Shown here piece after piece: positions 48,334 through 60,723 of a DNA stretch of 64,000 nucleotides (its first letter is position 1; the number at the start of each line of letters is the position of its first letter). Location: positions 171,166 to 235,165 of the forward strand of contig NZ_LGCN01000251.1 of the NCBI RefSeq assembly GCF_001279005.1, read 5' to 3'. The translations under genes were made by a program, and so were the position numbers. Below the pieces are notes generated by a model, which saw only the letters and a list, made by a program, of their open reading frames with translations, was not told the origin of the DNA and made no database searches. This DNA is from Streptomyces caelestis. Lineage in GTDB: Bacteria > Actinomycetota > Actinomycetes > Streptomycetales > Streptomycetaceae.

Positions 48334-48460
48334 CCGACCAGCCCTCCGACTCGTGACCGTCCGCCGATCACCCGAGGGACGGACCCCCCACCTTCCCGTT
48401 TCCCGCACCCCGTAACCCATCCGGGCCCCTCCCGGCCCCCGCGTCCACAGGCCCGTCGCG

Positions 48461-48483
48461 GTGTCGGTCCCCGCCAGTAGGGT
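48461..48483 (+). promoter_or_regulatory. RecA-independent DNA-damage promoter of uvrC
   Basis: GTGTCGGTC (48461-48469), 8 bp, TAGGGT (48478-48483). It keeps the TGTCRGT core and exact N8 spacing of tTGTCRgtg-N8-TAnnnT, with mismatches only at the first and ninth positions. The start point falls at about 48490, on the uvrC ATG (48491), so a leaderless message is predicted. Confidence 0.7.
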
Positions 48484-48490
48484 GTGAGAC

Positions 48491-50578
48491 ATGGCCGACC
48501 CCTCCAGCTACCGCCCCAAACCGGGTGAGATCCCCGACTCGCCGGGGGTCTACCGTTTCCGCGACGAACACCGCAGGGTGATCTACGTCGGAAAGGCGAA
48601 GAGCCTGCGCCAGCGCCTGGCGAACTACTTCCAGGACCTGGCCGGGCTGCACCCGCGCACCCGCTCCATGGTCACCACGGCCGCGTCCGTGGAGTGGACG
48701 GTGGTGTCCACGGAGGTCGAGGCGCTCCAGCTGGAGTACTCCTGGATCAAGGAGTACGACCCCCGGTTCAACGTCAAGTACCGCGACGACAAGAGCTACC
48801 CGTACCTCGCGGTGACGATGAACGAGGAGTTCCCGCGCGTGCAGGTGATGCGCGGTCACAAGAAGAAGGGCGTCCGGTACTTCGGCCCGTACACGCACGC
48901 GTGGGCGATCCGGGACACCGTGGACCTGCTGCTGCGGGTCTTCCCGGTGCGCACCTGCTCGGCCGGGGTCTTCAAGAACGCCGCCCGCACCGGCCGCCCC
49001 TGTCTGCTCGGCTACATCGACAAGTGCTCGGCGCCGTGCGTGGACCGCATCTCCGCCGAGGACCACCGCGGACTGGCCGAGGAGTTCTCCGACTTCATGA
49101 CCGGCCGCACGGGCGCCTACCTGCGTCGCCTGGAGCGGCGGATGGCACAGGCGGCCGAGGAGATGGAGTACGAGCGGGCCGCCCGGCTGCGCGACGACAT
49201 CGCGGCCCTGAAGAAGGCCATGGAGAAGAGCGCGGTCGTGCTCGCCGACGCCACCGACGCCGACCTGATCGCGGTCGCCGAGGACGAACTGGAGGCGGCC
49301 GTCCAGATCTTCCACGTGCGCGGCGGACGCGTGCGCGGCCAGCGCGGCTGGGTCACCGACAAGGTCGAGGAGATCACCACCGGCGCCCTCGTCGAGCACG
49401 CGCTGCAGCAGCTCTACGGCGAGGAGACCGGCGACGCGGTCCCCCGGGAGGTCCTGGTCCCCGCCCTGCCCGACCCGGTGGAGCCGGTCCAGCAGTGGCT
49501 GACCGGGCGGCGCGGCTCCGGCGTCTCCCTGCGGATCCCGCAGCGCGGGGACAAGAGGGCCCTGATGGAGACCGTGGAGCGCAACGCCCAGCAGGCGCTC
49601 GTGCTGCACAAGACCAAGCGCGCCTCCGACCTGACCACGCGCTCGCGCGCGCTGGAGGAGATCACCGACGCCCTGGAGCTGGACAGTGCCCCGCTGAGGA
49701 TCGAGTGCTACGACATCTCGCACCTCCAGGGCGACGACGTGGTGGCCTCCATGGTCGTCTTCGAGGACGGTCTGGCCCGCAGGAGCGAGTACCGCCGCTT
49801 CCAGATCAAGGGCTTCGCGGGACAGGACGACGTCCGCTCCATGCACGAGGTGATCACCCGCCGCTTCCGGCGCTACCTCGCGGAGAAGGAGCGGACGGGG
49901 GAGTGGGCCGACGGCGGGGAGCCCGGCGCGGAGGACTCCTCCGCGGGCCTCGCCGAGCCGCCCGTGACCACCCTCACGGAGGACGAGGGCCGCCCCAGGC
50001 GCTTCGCCTACCCGCCGCAGCTGGTCGTCGTCGACGGCGGCGCGCCCCAGGTCGCGGCGGCCCAGCGGGCGCTGGACGAGCTGGGCATCGACGACATCGC
50101 GGTGTGCGGCCTCGCCAAGCGGCTAGAGGAGGTCTGGCTGCCGGGCGAGACCGACCCGGTGGTGCTGCCGCGCACCAGCGAGGGCCTCTACCTGCTCCAG
50201 CGGGTCCGCGACGAGGCCCACCGGTTCGCGATCACCTACCAGCGCGCCAAGCGCGCCAAGCGCTTCCGGGCCGGCCCGCTGGACGAGGTGCCCGGCCTCG
50301 GCGAGACCCGCAAGCAGGCGCTGATCAAGCACTTCGGTTCGGTGAAGAGGCTGCGATCGGCGACAATCGACCAGATCTGCGAGGTTCCGGGCATAGGCCG
50401 CAAGACGGCCGAGACGATCGTCGCGGCCCTCGACCGGGCGGCACCCGCCGCCCCCGCCGTCAACACGGCGACGGGCGAGATCATGGATGACACGGAAGAA
50501 CCCGGGCAGACGACGGGTTCTCCCGGGGAGCCCGTCTCCACGGGCGCCCCGGACGAACGACGGGGGCAGGATCGATGA
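48491..50578 (+). CDS. uvrC: UvrABC excinuclease subunit C
   Basis: A 695-residue dual-incision nuclease. GIY-YIG domain at the N-terminus ([20 protein letters not shown]), Cys-rich segment [16 protein letters not shown] motif [20 protein letters not shown] near residue 220, RNase H-like nuclease ([38 protein letters not shown]) and two C-terminal helix-hairpin-helix units ([29 protein letters not shown]). A poorly conserved acidic insertion precedes VVVDGGAPQ. The stop overlaps the rapZ start by 4 bp. Confidence 0.97.
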   Translation: MADPSSYRPKPGEIPDSPGVYRFRDEHRRVIYVGKAKSLRQRLANYFQDLAGLHPRTRSMVTTAASVEWTVVSTEVEALQLEYSWIKEYDPRFNVKYRDDKSYPYLAVTMNEEFPRVQVMRGHKKKGVRYFGPYTHAWAIRDTVDLLLRVFPVRTCSAGVFKNAARTGRPCLLGYIDKCSAPCVDRISAEDHRGLAEEFSDFMTGRTGAYLRRLERRMAQAAEEMEYERAARLRDDIAALKKAMEKSAVVLADATDADLIAVAEDELEAAVQIFHVRGGRVRGQRGWVTDKVEEITTGALVEHALQQLYGEETGDAVPREVLVPALPDPVEPVQQWLTGRRGSGVSLRIPQRGDKRALMETVERNAQQALVLHKTKRASDLTTRSRALEEITDALELDSAPLRIECYDISHLQGDDVVASMVVFEDGLARRSEYRRFQIKGFAGQDDVRSMHEVITRRFRRYLAEKERTGEWADGGEPGAEDSSAGLAEPPVTTLTEDEGRPRRFAYPPQLVVVDGGAPQVAAAQRALDELGIDDIAVCGLAKRLEEVWLPGETDPVVLPRTSEGLYLLQRVRDEAHRFAITYQRAKRAKRFRAGPLDEVPGLGETRKQALIKHFGSVKRLRSATIDQICEVPGIGRKTAETIVAALDRAAPAAPAVNTATGEIMDDTEEPGQTTGSPGEPVSTGAPDERRGQDR

Positions 50579-51582
50579 CCGAGCACGAGACGGGACCCGC
50601 GCCGGAGCGGGACCGGACCCAGCAGGAGACGGGCGGGAGCGGGGCCGGCCGGACCGCCGCCCGCCAGGACGACGGAGCACAGGTGAGTACGGGCAAGGAA
50701 AAGGCCGGGGTGCCGGAGGCGGCCATCCCCGAGCTGGTGATCATCTCCGGCATGTCCGGGGCCGGCCGTTCGACGGCCGCGAAGTGTCTGGAGGACCTCG
50801 GCTGGTTCGTCGTGGACAACCTGCCGCCCGCGCTGATCCCCACCATGGTGGAGCTCGGCGCGCGTTCCCAGGGCAACGTGGCGCGGATCGCGGTCGTCGT
50901 CGACGTCCGCGGCCGGCGCTTCTTCGACAACCTCCGCGAGTCCCTCGCCGACCTCGACGCGCGGGGCGTCACCCGGCGGACCGTCTTCCTGGAGTCCTCC
51001 GACGACGCCCTGGTGCGCCGCTTCGAGTCGGTGCGCCGCCCGCACCCCCTGCAGGGCGACGGCCGGATCGTCGACGGCATCGCCGCCGAACGGGAGCTGC
51101 TGCGCGAGCTGCGCGGCGACGCCGACCTGGTGATCGACACCTCCAGCCTCAACGTGCACGAGCTGCGCGCCAAGATGGACGCCCAGTTCGCCGGCGAGGA
51201 GGAGCCCGAGCTGCGGGCCACCGTCATGTCCTTCGGCTTCAAGTACGGCCTCCCGGTCGACGCCGACCTGGTCGTGGACATGCGGTTCCTGCCCAACCCG
51301 CACTGGGTCCCCGAGCTGCGCCCGTACACCGGCCTCAACGAGGAGGTGGCGTCGTACGTCCTCAGCCAGCCCGGCGCCAAGGAGTTCCTCGACCAGTACG
51401 CGGAGATGCTGCGGCTGGTCGCCGCGGGCTACCGTCGTGAGGGCAAGCGTTACGTGACCATCGCCGTCGGCTGCACCGGGGGCAAGCACCGGTCGGTCGC
51501 CATGTCGGAGAAGCTCGCCGCCCGGCTCGCCGCCGAGGGTGTGGAGACGGTGGTGGTCCACCGGGACATGGGACGGGAATGA
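50575..51582 (+). CDS. rapZ: RapZ (YvcJ) nucleotide-binding protein
   Basis: A 335-residue RapZ-family protein (RNase adapter and GlcN6P sensor in E. coli, YvcJ in Bacillus). The first ~55 residues are a variable acidic tail. The P-loop reads [12 protein letters not shown] with Arg in place of the Walker A Lys. It is followed by [19 protein letters not shown], the [20 protein letters not shown] region and the C-terminal [21 protein letters not shown] 50575 overlaps uvrC (ATGA). It is first of the conserved rapZ-yvcK-whiA trio. Confidence 0.95.
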   Translation: MTEHETGPAPERDRTQQETGGSGAGRTAARQDDGAQVSTGKEKAGVPEAAIPELVIISGMSGAGRSTAAKCLEDLGWFVVDNLPPALIPTMVELGARSQGNVARIAVVVDVRGRRFFDNLRESLADLDARGVTRRTVFLESSDDALVRRFESVRRPHPLQGDGRIVDGIAAERELLRELRGDADLVIDTSSLNVHELRAKMDAQFAGEEEPELRATVMSFGFKYGLPVDADLVVDMRFLPNPHWVPELRPYTGLNEEVASYVLSQPGAKEFLDQYAEMLRLVAAGYRREGKRYVTIAVGCTGGKHRSVAMSEKLAARLAAEGVETVVVHRDMGRE

Positions 51583-52646
51583 CACCACGTACTCCGCGGC
51601 TGAGCCGGCTGCGCAGAGCGGTCCCCGAGGGGCGCGTGAGCCGGCCGGCCGAGACCCGTGGCGCGAGGCCGCGCCGCCGGGGCGCCCAGCCCAAGGTCGT
51701 CGCCCTCGGCGGCGGCATGGGCCTGTCCGCCTCGCTCGCCGCGCTGCGCCGGATCACCGGCGACCTCACCGCCGTCGTCACCGTGGCGGACGACGGCGGC
51801 TCCAGCGGGCGCCTGCGCGACGAGCTGGGCGTGCTGCCGCCCGGTGACCTGCGCAAGGCCCTGGCCGCGCTGTGCGGCGACGACGACTGGGGCCAGACCT
51901 GGGCCCGCGTCATCCAGCACCGCTTCCAGTCCCAGGGCGATCTGCACGAGCACGCGGTCGGCAATCTGCTGATCGTCGCCCTGTGGGAACAGCTCGGCGA
52001 CCACGTCCAGGCGCTGGACCTGGTGGGCCGGCTGCTCGGCGCGCACGGGCGCGTGCTGCCCATGTCCGCCGTGCCGCTGGAGCTCCAGGCCCTGGTCAAG
52101 GGGCACGACCCCGAGCGGCCCGGCGAGACCGGCACCGTCCGCGGCCAGGCCACCGTCGCCCTCACCCCGGGCGAGGTGCAGTCCGTGCACCTCGTGCCGA
52201 ACGACCCGCCCGCCGTCCCCGAGGCGGTCGCGGCGGTCCTCGACGCCGACTGGGTGGTGCTCGGCCCCGGCTCCTGGTTCTCCTCGGTCATCCCGCACCT
52301 GCTCGTGCCGGAACTGCTGGACGCCCTCATCGAGACCAAGGCGCGCCGGGTACTCTCCCTTAACCTCGCCCCGCAGCCAGGAGAAACCGAGGGCTTCTCC
52401 CCGCAGCGTCATATGGAGGTTTTGGGACGACACGCCCCTAAACTCGCCCTGGACGTGGTGCTGGCCGACGAGGCCGCCGTGCCCGACCGTGATGCGCTGA
52501 CCGCCGCCGCCGAGCGGTTCGGCGCCACGGTCGAGCTGGCCCCGGTGGCCAGGCCCGACGGAAGCCCCCGGCACGACCCGGAGCTGTTGGCCGCCGCGTA
52601 CGACCGTATTTTTCGGATGCATGGAAGGATCGGCCCATGGCGATGA
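51579..52646 (+). CDS. yvcK: YvcK/CofD-like UDP-sugar-binding protein
   Basis: A 355-residue protein of the YvcK family, which binds UDP-GlcNAc and links carbon status to cell-wall growth in other Gram-positives. Motifs: [62 protein letters not shown] and [18 protein letters not shown] basic N-terminal extension of ~35 residues is extra. It overlaps rapZ by 4 bp and whiA by 10 bp. Confidence 0.95.
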   Translation: MTPRTPRLSRLRRAVPEGRVSRPAETRGARPRRRGAQPKVVALGGGMGLSASLAALRRITGDLTAVVTVADDGGSSGRLRDELGVLPPGDLRKALAALCGDDDWGQTWARVIQHRFQSQGDLHEHAVGNLLIVALWEQLGDHVQALDLVGRLLGAHGRVLPMSAVPLELQALVKGHDPERPGETGTVRGQATVALTPGEVQSVHLVPNDPPAVPEAVAAVLDADWVVLGPGSWFSSVIPHLLVPELLDALIETKARRVLSLNLAPQPGETEGFSPQRHMEVLGRHAPKLALDVVLADEAAVPDRDALTAAAERFGATVELAPVARPDGSPRHDPELLAAAYDRIFRMHGRIGPWR

Positions 52647-53626
52647 CGGCAGCGGTGAAGGACGAGATCTCCCGGCTCCCCGTCACCCGGACCTGCTGCA
52701 GGAAGGCGGAGGTCTCCGCCATTCTGCGGTTCGCCGGCGGCCTCCACCTGGTGAGCGGGCGCATCGTGATCGAGGCGGAGCTGGACACCGCGATGGCGGC
52801 CCGCCGCCTCAAGCGGGACATCCTGGAGATCTTCGGCCACAGCTCCGAACTGATCGTGATGGCGCCGGGCGGGCTGCGGCGCGGCTCGCGCTACGTCGTC
52901 CGGGTGGTCGCGGGCGGCGACCAGCTGGCCCGCCAGACGGGTCTGGTGGACGGCCGCGGCCGTCCGATCCGGGGCCTGCCGCCGCAGGTGGTCTCCGGGG
53001 CCACCTGTGACGCCGAGGCGGCCTGGCGCGGCGCCTTCCTGGCCCACGGCTCCCTCACCGAGCCCGGCCGCTCCTCCTCCCTGGAGGTGACCTGCCCCGG
53101 CCCCGAGGCCGCGCTCGCCCTGGTCGGCGCCGCCCGTCGGCTGTCGATCGCCGCCAAGGCGCGCGAGGTGCGCGGCGTGGACCGGGTCGTGGTCCGCGAC
53201 GGCGACGCGATCGGCGCGCTGCTCACCCGGCTCGGCGCGCACGAGTCGGTGCTGGCCTGGGAGGAGCGCCGGATGCGCCGCGAGGTGCGCGCCACGGCGA
53301 ACCGGCTGGCCAACTTCGACGACGCCAACCTCCGCCGCTCCGCCCGCGCGGCCGTCGCCGCCGGCGCCCGCGTCCAGCGCGCCCTGGAGATCCTCGCCGA
53401 CGACGTCCCCGAGCACCTCGCCGCGGCCGGCCGGCTGCGGATGGAGCACAAGCAGGCCTCCCTGGAGGAGCTGGGGGCGCTCGCCGACCCGCCGCTCACC
53501 AAGGACGCCGTGGCCGGCCGGATCCGCCGGCTGCTGGCGATGGCCGACAAGCGCGCCGCCGACCTGGGCATCCCGGGCACGGAGGCCAACATCGGCGAGG
53601 AGCTGGACGACAAGCTGATGGTCTGA
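52637..53626 (+). CDS. whiA: sporulation regulator WhiA
   Basis: A 329-residue DNA-binding protein needed for Streptomyces sporulation septation, working with WhiB. The N-terminal LAGLIDADG-derived domain spans about residues 1-210 ([39 protein letters not shown]) and the C-terminal HTH is in [20 protein letters not shown] and [17 protein letters not shown] 52637 has GGAAGGAT upstream, and ATG 52643 is the alternative. It is encoded in the same overlapping operon as rapZ and yvcK. Confidence 0.97.
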   Translation: MAMTAAVKDEISRLPVTRTCCRKAEVSAILRFAGGLHLVSGRIVIEAELDTAMAARRLKRDILEIFGHSSELIVMAPGGLRRGSRYVVRVVAGGDQLARQTGLVDGRGRPIRGLPPQVVSGATCDAEAAWRGAFLAHGSLTEPGRSSSLEVTCPGPEAALALVGAARRLSIAAKAREVRGVDRVVVRDGDAIGALLTRLGAHESVLAWEERRMRREVRATANRLANFDDANLRRSARAAVAAGARVQRALEILADDVPEHLAAAGRLRMEHKQASLEELGALADPPLTKDAVAGRIRRLLAMADKRAADLGIPGTEANIGEELDDKLMV

Positions 53627-53636
53627 CAGGCCGTCA

Positions 53637-53682
53637 GGAAGCCGGCGTCGACGCCCACTCGGGTGACCGGCGCCGGTTTTCC
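53637..53682 (+). terminator. terminator after whiA
   Basis: GGAAGCCGGCG (53637-53647) pairs with CGCCGGTTTTCC (53671-53682) apart from G-T wobbles, with a 23-nt loop and a short T run in the right arm. Confidence 0.45.
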
Positions 53683-53771
53683 GTGTCGCGACGGCGCCCT
53701 TGACTCGATCATGTTGTGTCATGAGCCTGGCATCTGTTCGCCGCCGTGGCGGACCACTCCCAGGGGGGCAC

Positions 53772-56726
53772 ATGAGACACAGAGCGAGATCGATCCTCGC
53801 TGTCGGCACGCTCCTGCTCGGCGGAGCGGGCTTCGCGCCCATCGCCCAGGCACGACCCGCGGGCCCCGCGGCCTCGGACACCGACGAGGTCAAGGTCTTC
53901 CGCGCCGACGTCACCAAGGCGCAGGTGTCCCTGCTCCTCGCGGCGGGGCAGGACGGCCACGAACTCGGTGAGCGGGTGCCCGACCGGGGCACGGCCACCG
54001 TGGAGGTCTACCTCACCGACGGACAGGCCGAGAAGCTGGAAGAACAGGGCGTCGAGCTCACCGAGCACGCGCTCTCCGCCCGGGCGGAGACCCGCGTCCA
54101 GGACGCCGCCGAAGGCGTGTTCCGCCCGTACAGCGGAGCGGGCGGTCTGCGGGAGGAGATCCTGCGCACCGCGCGGGAGAACCCCGACCTCACCAAGGTC
54201 GTCTCCATCGGCAGGACGGTCAGGGGCCAGGACATCCTTGCCCTGAAGCTCACCAAGAAGGCCGGGAAGACGAAGGACGGCGCCAAACCGGCCGTCCTCT
54301 ACATGTCCAACCAGCACGCGCGCGAGTGGATCACGCCGGAGATGACCCGGCGGCTGATGCACCACTACCTGGACGCGTACCGGACGGACAAGCGGATCAA
54401 GAAGATCGTCGACACCACGGAACTGTGGTTCGTCCTCTCCGCCAACCCCGACGGCTACGACCACACCTTCGCCGACGACGCCAACCGCCTCTGGCGCAAG
54501 AACCTGCGGGACGTCAACGGCGACGGCGCCATCGGCACCGGCGACGGCGTCGACCTCAACCGCAACTTCCCCTACAAGTGGGGCTACGACGACGAGGGCT
54601 CGTCGCCCAACCCCACCAGCCAGACCTACCGCGGCGCCGCCCCGGGCTCCGAGCCCGAGACCAGGGCCATCGACGCCTTCCAGAAGCGCATCGGCTTCAC
54701 CTACGGCATCAACTACCACTCCGCGGCCGAACTCCTCCTCTACGGAGTCGGCTGGCAGGTGGCCACGCCGACCCCCGACGACGTCCTCTACGAGGCCCTC
54801 GCCGGCACGCCCGGCAACTCGGCGATCCCCGGCTACCACCCGCAGCTCTCCTCCGAGCTGTACACCACCAACGGCGAGGCCGACGGCCACGCGGCCAACG
54901 TCAACGGCATGGCGATGTTCACCCCGGAGATGTCGACCTGCCAGACCGTCTCCGAGGCCGACCCCGACGACGAGTGGAACGCGAGCGACTGCCGCTCGGG
55001 CTTCAACTTCCCCGACGACGAGAAGCTGATCCAGCAGGAGTTCGCGAAGAACGTCCCGTTCGCGCTCTCCGTCGCCGAGACCGCCTCCCACCCCGACCGG
55101 CCGTCCTCGTCCGTCGGCCTGGAGGCCGCGGACTTCACCCCGTCGGCCTTCGGCACGTCGTACGCGCGCGGCGCCGACCAGGAGGTCTCCGTCGTCGTCC
55201 GCAAGGCCGTGCGCGACAAGGAGCTGAAGTACCGCGTCAACGGCGGCCGTACGCACGACGTGGACCTCAGGCCCTGGAAGGGCGGCGAGCGCTACGGCGG
55301 TGAGGACAACCTCCACTTCGACGAGTACCGGGCGAAGGTGAGGCACGGCGAGCCCGGCGACAAGGTCGAGGTCTGGTTCACCGGCGAGGCCCGCCGCGGC
55401 GGGAGGGTCTCCAGCGAGCACTTCACCTACACCGTGGCCGAACGCCCCCGCGCGGACGTCCTGGTCGTCTCCGAGGAGGGCGCGAAGGCCGCGCAGACGC
55501 AGAAGTACGTCGACGCGCTGAAGGCCGACGGCCGCCGCGCGGCGGTCTGGGACGTCGCCGAGCGGGGGGCCCCGGACGCGCTCGGCGTGCTGAGCCACTT
55601 CGACACGGTCGTCCACCACACCGGCGCCGGCGCCCCGGGCATCGCCACCCAGCTCCAGCTGCGGGCCTTCCTCAACGAGGGCGGCCGGCTGGTCGAGGCG
55701 GGCGAACAGGCCGGCGGCAGCGTCGACCTCGGCGGCGGCGCCCTGTCCGACGACTTCGGCCAGTACTACCTGGGCGCCTACTCCCGCACCTCCACCTCCG
55801 GGGCCACGGCGTTCACCGGCTCCGGAAGCCTGGGCGGCTTCACCGGCCCGCTCGGCGACACGCCCGGCAACCCGCTGGACGGGGCCGGCACCTACGGCGT
55901 CACCTCCGACGAACTGCCCGCCGAGCGGTACCCGCGGTTCGCGAGCGCCGGCGCCGGGCAGTTCCCCGGCACGGTCAACCCGTACGGGCCCTACGCCGGC
56001 TCCTCCATGGCCGCCGCCGTGCACACCGACGACGGCTACAAGCGCCTCACCCGCACCATCGATCTCACCGGCACCACCGCGGCCGACGAGCCCGCCCTGC
56101 GCACCCAGTTGCTGTGGGACACCGAGCCGGGCTACGACCACGTCGTCGTCGAGGCGCACACCACCGGCGCCGACGACTGGACGACCCTGCCCGAGGCGGG
56201 CGGCGCGAGCCGCACCACCGTGCCGGCCGAGTGCGCGGCCGGGTTCTACATCGGCGAGCACCCCTGGCTGGAGCACTACCTGACCCTGGGCGACGACGGC
56301 TGCGCCGCGACCGGCACCACCGGCGCCTGGAACAGCCTGACCGGGTCCTCCGGCGGCTGGCAGCGGGTGGAGTTCGACCTGAGCGCCTACGCCGGGAAGA
56401 CGGTCGAGGTCTCCCTCGCCTACGTCACCGACCCGGGCAGCGGCGGCCACGGCGTCCTCGCCGACGAGACCTCGCTGGTGACCGGGGCGACCGCGGCCGA
56501 CACCGAGGGCTTCGAGAGCTCGCTCGGCGCCTGGACGGTCTCCGGACCGCCCGCGGGCAGCCCGGCCGTCCTGAAGGACTGGACGCGCACCGGAGAGCTG
56601 TTCCGGACCTACGCGGCGGTCACCACCGGCGACACCGTGCTGCTGGGCTTCGGCCTGGAGCACCTCACCTCCGCGGCCGAGCGGACCGCACTGCTGAGGA
56701 AGGCGCTGGCCGCCCTGGACGGGTGA
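53772..56726 (+). CDS. secreted M14 zinc carboxypeptidase
   Basis: A 984-residue exported metallopeptidase. It has a signal peptide (RHRARSILAVGTLLLGGAGF, cleavage near AQARP), a propeptide-like region to about residue 110, then the M14 domain: zinc ligands in SNQHAREWITPE (HxxE), LSANPDGYDHTF, DLNRNFPYKWG and third ligand His in INYHSAAELLLYG. EMSTCQTV is in the substrate region. The C-terminal ~500 residues comprise a ThuA/glutamine-amidotransferase-like piece (DVLVVSEEGAKAAQTQKYVD) and a beta-sandwich typical of large extracellular peptidases. Confidence 0.92.
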   Translation: MRHRARSILAVGTLLLGGAGFAPIAQARPAGPAASDTDEVKVFRADVTKAQVSLLLAAGQDGHELGERVPDRGTATVEVYLTDGQAEKLEEQGVELTEHALSARAETRVQDAAEGVFRPYSGAGGLREEILRTARENPDLTKVVSIGRTVRGQDILALKLTKKAGKTKDGAKPAVLYMSNQHAREWITPEMTRRLMHHYLDAYRTDKRIKKIVDTTELWFVLSANPDGYDHTFADDANRLWRKNLRDVNGDGAIGTGDGVDLNRNFPYKWGYDDEGSSPNPTSQTYRGAAPGSEPETRAIDAFQKRIGFTYGINYHSAAELLLYGVGWQVATPTPDDVLYEALAGTPGNSAIPGYHPQLSSELYTTNGEADGHAANVNGMAMFTPEMSTCQTVSEADPDDEWNASDCRSGFNFPDDEKLIQQEFAKNVPFALSVAETASHPDRPSSSVGLEAADFTPSAFGTSYARGADQEVSVVVRKAVRDKELKYRVNGGRTHDVDLRPWKGGERYGGEDNLHFDEYRAKVRHGEPGDKVEVWFTGEARRGGRVSSEHFTYTVAERPRADVLVVSEEGAKAAQTQKYVDALKADGRRAAVWDVAERGAPDALGVLSHFDTVVHHTGAGAPGIATQLQLRAFLNEGGRLVEAGEQAGGSVDLGGGALSDDFGQYYLGAYSRTSTSGATAFTGSGSLGGFTGPLGDTPGNPLDGAGTYGVTSDELPAERYPRFASAGAGQFPGTVNPYGPYAGSSMAAAVHTDDGYKRLTRTIDLTGTTAADEPALRTQLLWDTEPGYDHVVVEAHTTGADDWTTLPEAGGASRTTVPAECAAGFYIGEHPWLEHYLTLGDDGCAATGTTGAWNSLTGSSGGWQRVEFDLSAYAGKTVEVSLAYVTDPGSGGHGVLADETSLVTGATAADTEGFESSLGAWTVSGPPAGSPAVLKDWTRTGELFRTYAAVTTGDTVLLGFGLEHLTSAAERTALLRKALAALDG

Positions 56727-56772
56727 CACCTCGCGTCAAGGCGCGCTGACGGTCCGTGACGAGATCGGGTGA

Positions 56773-57960
<1,188 letters not shown>

Positions 57961-57990
57961 TCGCGGAGCGGGCAGCCTGATATGAGTGCA

Positions 57991-58026
57991 GGGCTCGGCC
58001 GGTGCGGTGACGCGCCGGCCGAGCCC
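57991..58026 (+). terminator. terminator/attenuator between gap and pgk
   Basis: GGGCTCGGCCGG (57991-58002) pairs with CCGGCCGAGCCC (58015-58026), and the stem extends inward (TGCG with CGCG) to leave a GTGA loop. Confidence 0.75.
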
Positions 58027-58119
58027 TGACGCACGTATCGGAACAGCCGCCCTCTTTCGATCACGAGCGATCACGAGCGATCACGTCGCTGAACACGTTG
58101 CTCTAGCCAGGGAGTCCCC

Positions 58120-59331
58120 ATGAAGACGATCGACGAACTCCTCTCCGAAGGCGTCGCGGGCAAGCGGGTCTTCGTCCGCGCCGACCTCAACGTGCCGCTG
58201 GACGGCACCACCATCACCGACGACGGCCGCATCCGCGCCGTGCTGCCCACCGTCGAGGCCCTCGCCGAGGCGGGCGCCCGCGTGGTCGTCGCCTCTCACC
58301 TGGGCCGCCCCAAGGGCGCCCCGGACCCCGCCTTCTCGCTCGCCCCGGCCGCCACGCGCCTCGGTGAACTCCTCGGCGCCGACGTCGCGTTCGCGACCGA
58401 CACCGTCGGCGAGTCCGCCGGCGCCACCGTCGCCGGCCTGGCCGACGGACAGGTCGCGGTCATCGAGAACCTGCGCTTCAACGCCGGCGAGACCAGCAAG
58501 GACGACGCCGAGCGCGGCGAGTTCGCCGACCGGCTCGCCGCCCTCGCCGACGTGTACGTGGGCGACGGCTTCGGCGCGGTGCACCGCAAGCACGCCTCGG
58601 TCTTCGACCTCCCGGCGCGGCTGCCGCACTACGCCGGTCACCTCATCGCCACCGAGGTCGGCGTCCTGAAGAAGCTCACCGACGAGGTCCAGCGGCCCTA
58701 CGTCGTCGCCCTCGGCGGCGCCAAGGTCTCCGACAAGCTCGCCGTCATCGACGAGCTGCTCGGCAAGGCCGACCGCATCCTCATCGGCGGCGGCATGGCG
58801 TACACCTTCCTCAAGGCCCAGGGCCACGAGGTCGGCACGTCCCTCCTGCAGGAGGACCAGATCCCGGCCGTCCGGGAGTACCTGGAGCGCGCCGAGAAGA
58901 ACGGCGTCGAGCTGGTGCTGCCGGTCGACACGCTGGTCGCCGCGGAGTTCCCCGACATGAAGACCAAGGCGCCGTCCCACCCCGCCAACGTCGCCGCGGA
59001 CGCCGTCCCGGCCGGCCACATGGGTCTGGACATCGGTCCGCAGACCCGCAAGCTGTACGCCTCGAAGCTCGCCGACGCCGCCACCGTCTTCTGGAACGGC
59101 CCCATGGGCGTCTTCGAGCACCCCGATTACGCCGAGGGCACCAAGGCGGTCGCCCAGGCCCTCATCGACTCCCCGGGCTTCACCGTGGTCGGCGGCGGCG
59201 ACTCCGCCGCGGCCGTCCGCATCCTGGGCTTCGACGAGCAGGCATTCGGCCACATCTCGACCGGCGGCGGCGCCTCCCTCGAATACCTCGAGGGCAAGAC
59301 GCTCCCCGGCCTCGCCGCACTGGAGGACTGA
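58120..59331 (+). CDS. pgk: phosphoglycerate kinase
   Basis: A 403-residue enzyme with all family landmarks: [28 protein letters not shown], the basic-patch Arg in [49 protein letters not shown] and [11 protein letters not shown] with the nucleotide loop. AGGGAG precedes the ATG. A short tandem repeat (CGATCACGAG) lies in the leader at 58058-58085. tpiA starts 5 bp after the stop. Confidence 0.98.
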   Translation: MKTIDELLSEGVAGKRVFVRADLNVPLDGTTITDDGRIRAVLPTVEALAEAGARVVVASHLGRPKGAPDPAFSLAPAATRLGELLGADVAFATDTVGESAGATVAGLADGQVAVIENLRFNAGETSKDDAERGEFADRLAALADVYVGDGFGAVHRKHASVFDLPARLPHYAGHLIATEVGVLKKLTDEVQRPYVVALGGAKVSDKLAVIDELLGKADRILIGGGMAYTFLKAQGHEVGTSLLQEDQIPAVREYLERAEKNGVELVLPVDTLVAAEFPDMKTKAPSHPANVAADAVPAGHMGLDIGPQTRKLYASKLADAATVFWNGPMGVFEHPDYAEGTKAVAQALIDSPGFTVVGGGDSAAAVRILGFDEQAFGHISTGGGASLEYLEGKTLPGLAALED

Positions 59332-59336
59332 CCTCA

Positions 59337-60113
<777 letters not shown>

Positions 60114-60201
60114 GCCGCAGGGGCCCGACACCGGCCGGGAGCGCCCCGGAGGCGAACCGACGGGCCGGGAGTAGGCCGTAGCGACGATCCGTCGTACCCT
60201 T

Positions 60202-60230
60202 GCGGGGTCCAGCAGCATGCTGGGCCCCGC
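60202..60230 (+). terminator. terminator/attenuator between tpiA and secG
   Basis: 13-bp stem GCGGGGTCCAGCA (60202-60214) and TGCTGGGCCCCGC (60218-60230) with one T-G wobble and a 3-nt loop, 36 bp before the secG start. Confidence 0.6.
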
Positions 60231-60265
60231 GTCGTCCATCCGCATCCGAGGAAGTTGGTCCAGCC

Positions 60266-60502
60266 GTGGTTCTGGGGTTCTCCATCGCCCTGATCGTCTT
60301 CAGCCTGCTGCTGATGCTGCTGGTGCTGATGCACAAGGGGAAGGGCGGCGGCCTCTCCGACATGTTCGGTGGTGGCATGCAGTCCTCCGTCGGCGGCTCC
60401 TCGGTCGCCGAGCGCAACCTCGACCGGATCACCCTCGTGGTCGGTCTGCTCTGGTTCGCGTGCATCGTCGTGCTCGGCATCACCATGAAGATGAACAACT
60501 GA
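60266..60502 (+). CDS. secG: preprotein translocase subunit SecG
   Basis: A 78-residue Sec translocon subunit with two membrane helices (LGFSIALIVFSLLLMLLVLM and ITLVVGLLWFACIVVLGITM). The conserved cytoplasmic loop between them is HKGKGGGLSDMFGGGMQSS. GTG 60266 has GAGGAA upstream. It is embedded among the glycolysis genes, an arrangement common in Gram-positives. Confidence 0.95.
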   Translation: MVLGFSIALIVFSLLLMLLVLMHKGKGGGLSDMFGGGMQSSVGGSSVAERNLDRITLVVGLLWFACIVVLGITMKMNN

Positions 60503-60723
60503 TCCGAGGGCGCGCCACGCACCCATTTCCCAAGCATTCCGCACGTAAGGCCCCATGTTCGGTACGCGCCGCTGAGCGCGGCCTATCATGGGGCCTGCGT
60601 CTGGATACGGGGGCGGTAACTCCCCACACTGGACGTGCGTTGGGCCTTACGTAGACTGAGGCGCTCGCAGCGAAGCGGAACGCCGACTCGCTTCGCGGCA
60701 CCATCACGCAGGGAGTTACGACC

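Noticed and set aside
53709..56729. A 1006-codon open frame antisense to the M14 peptidase gene
   Set aside because: It lies opposite a gene with clear signal peptide and zinc motifs. Long antisense frames are expected in DNA where nearly every third base is G or C, and its translation (Val/Gly/Arg-rich) has no recognisable domain.
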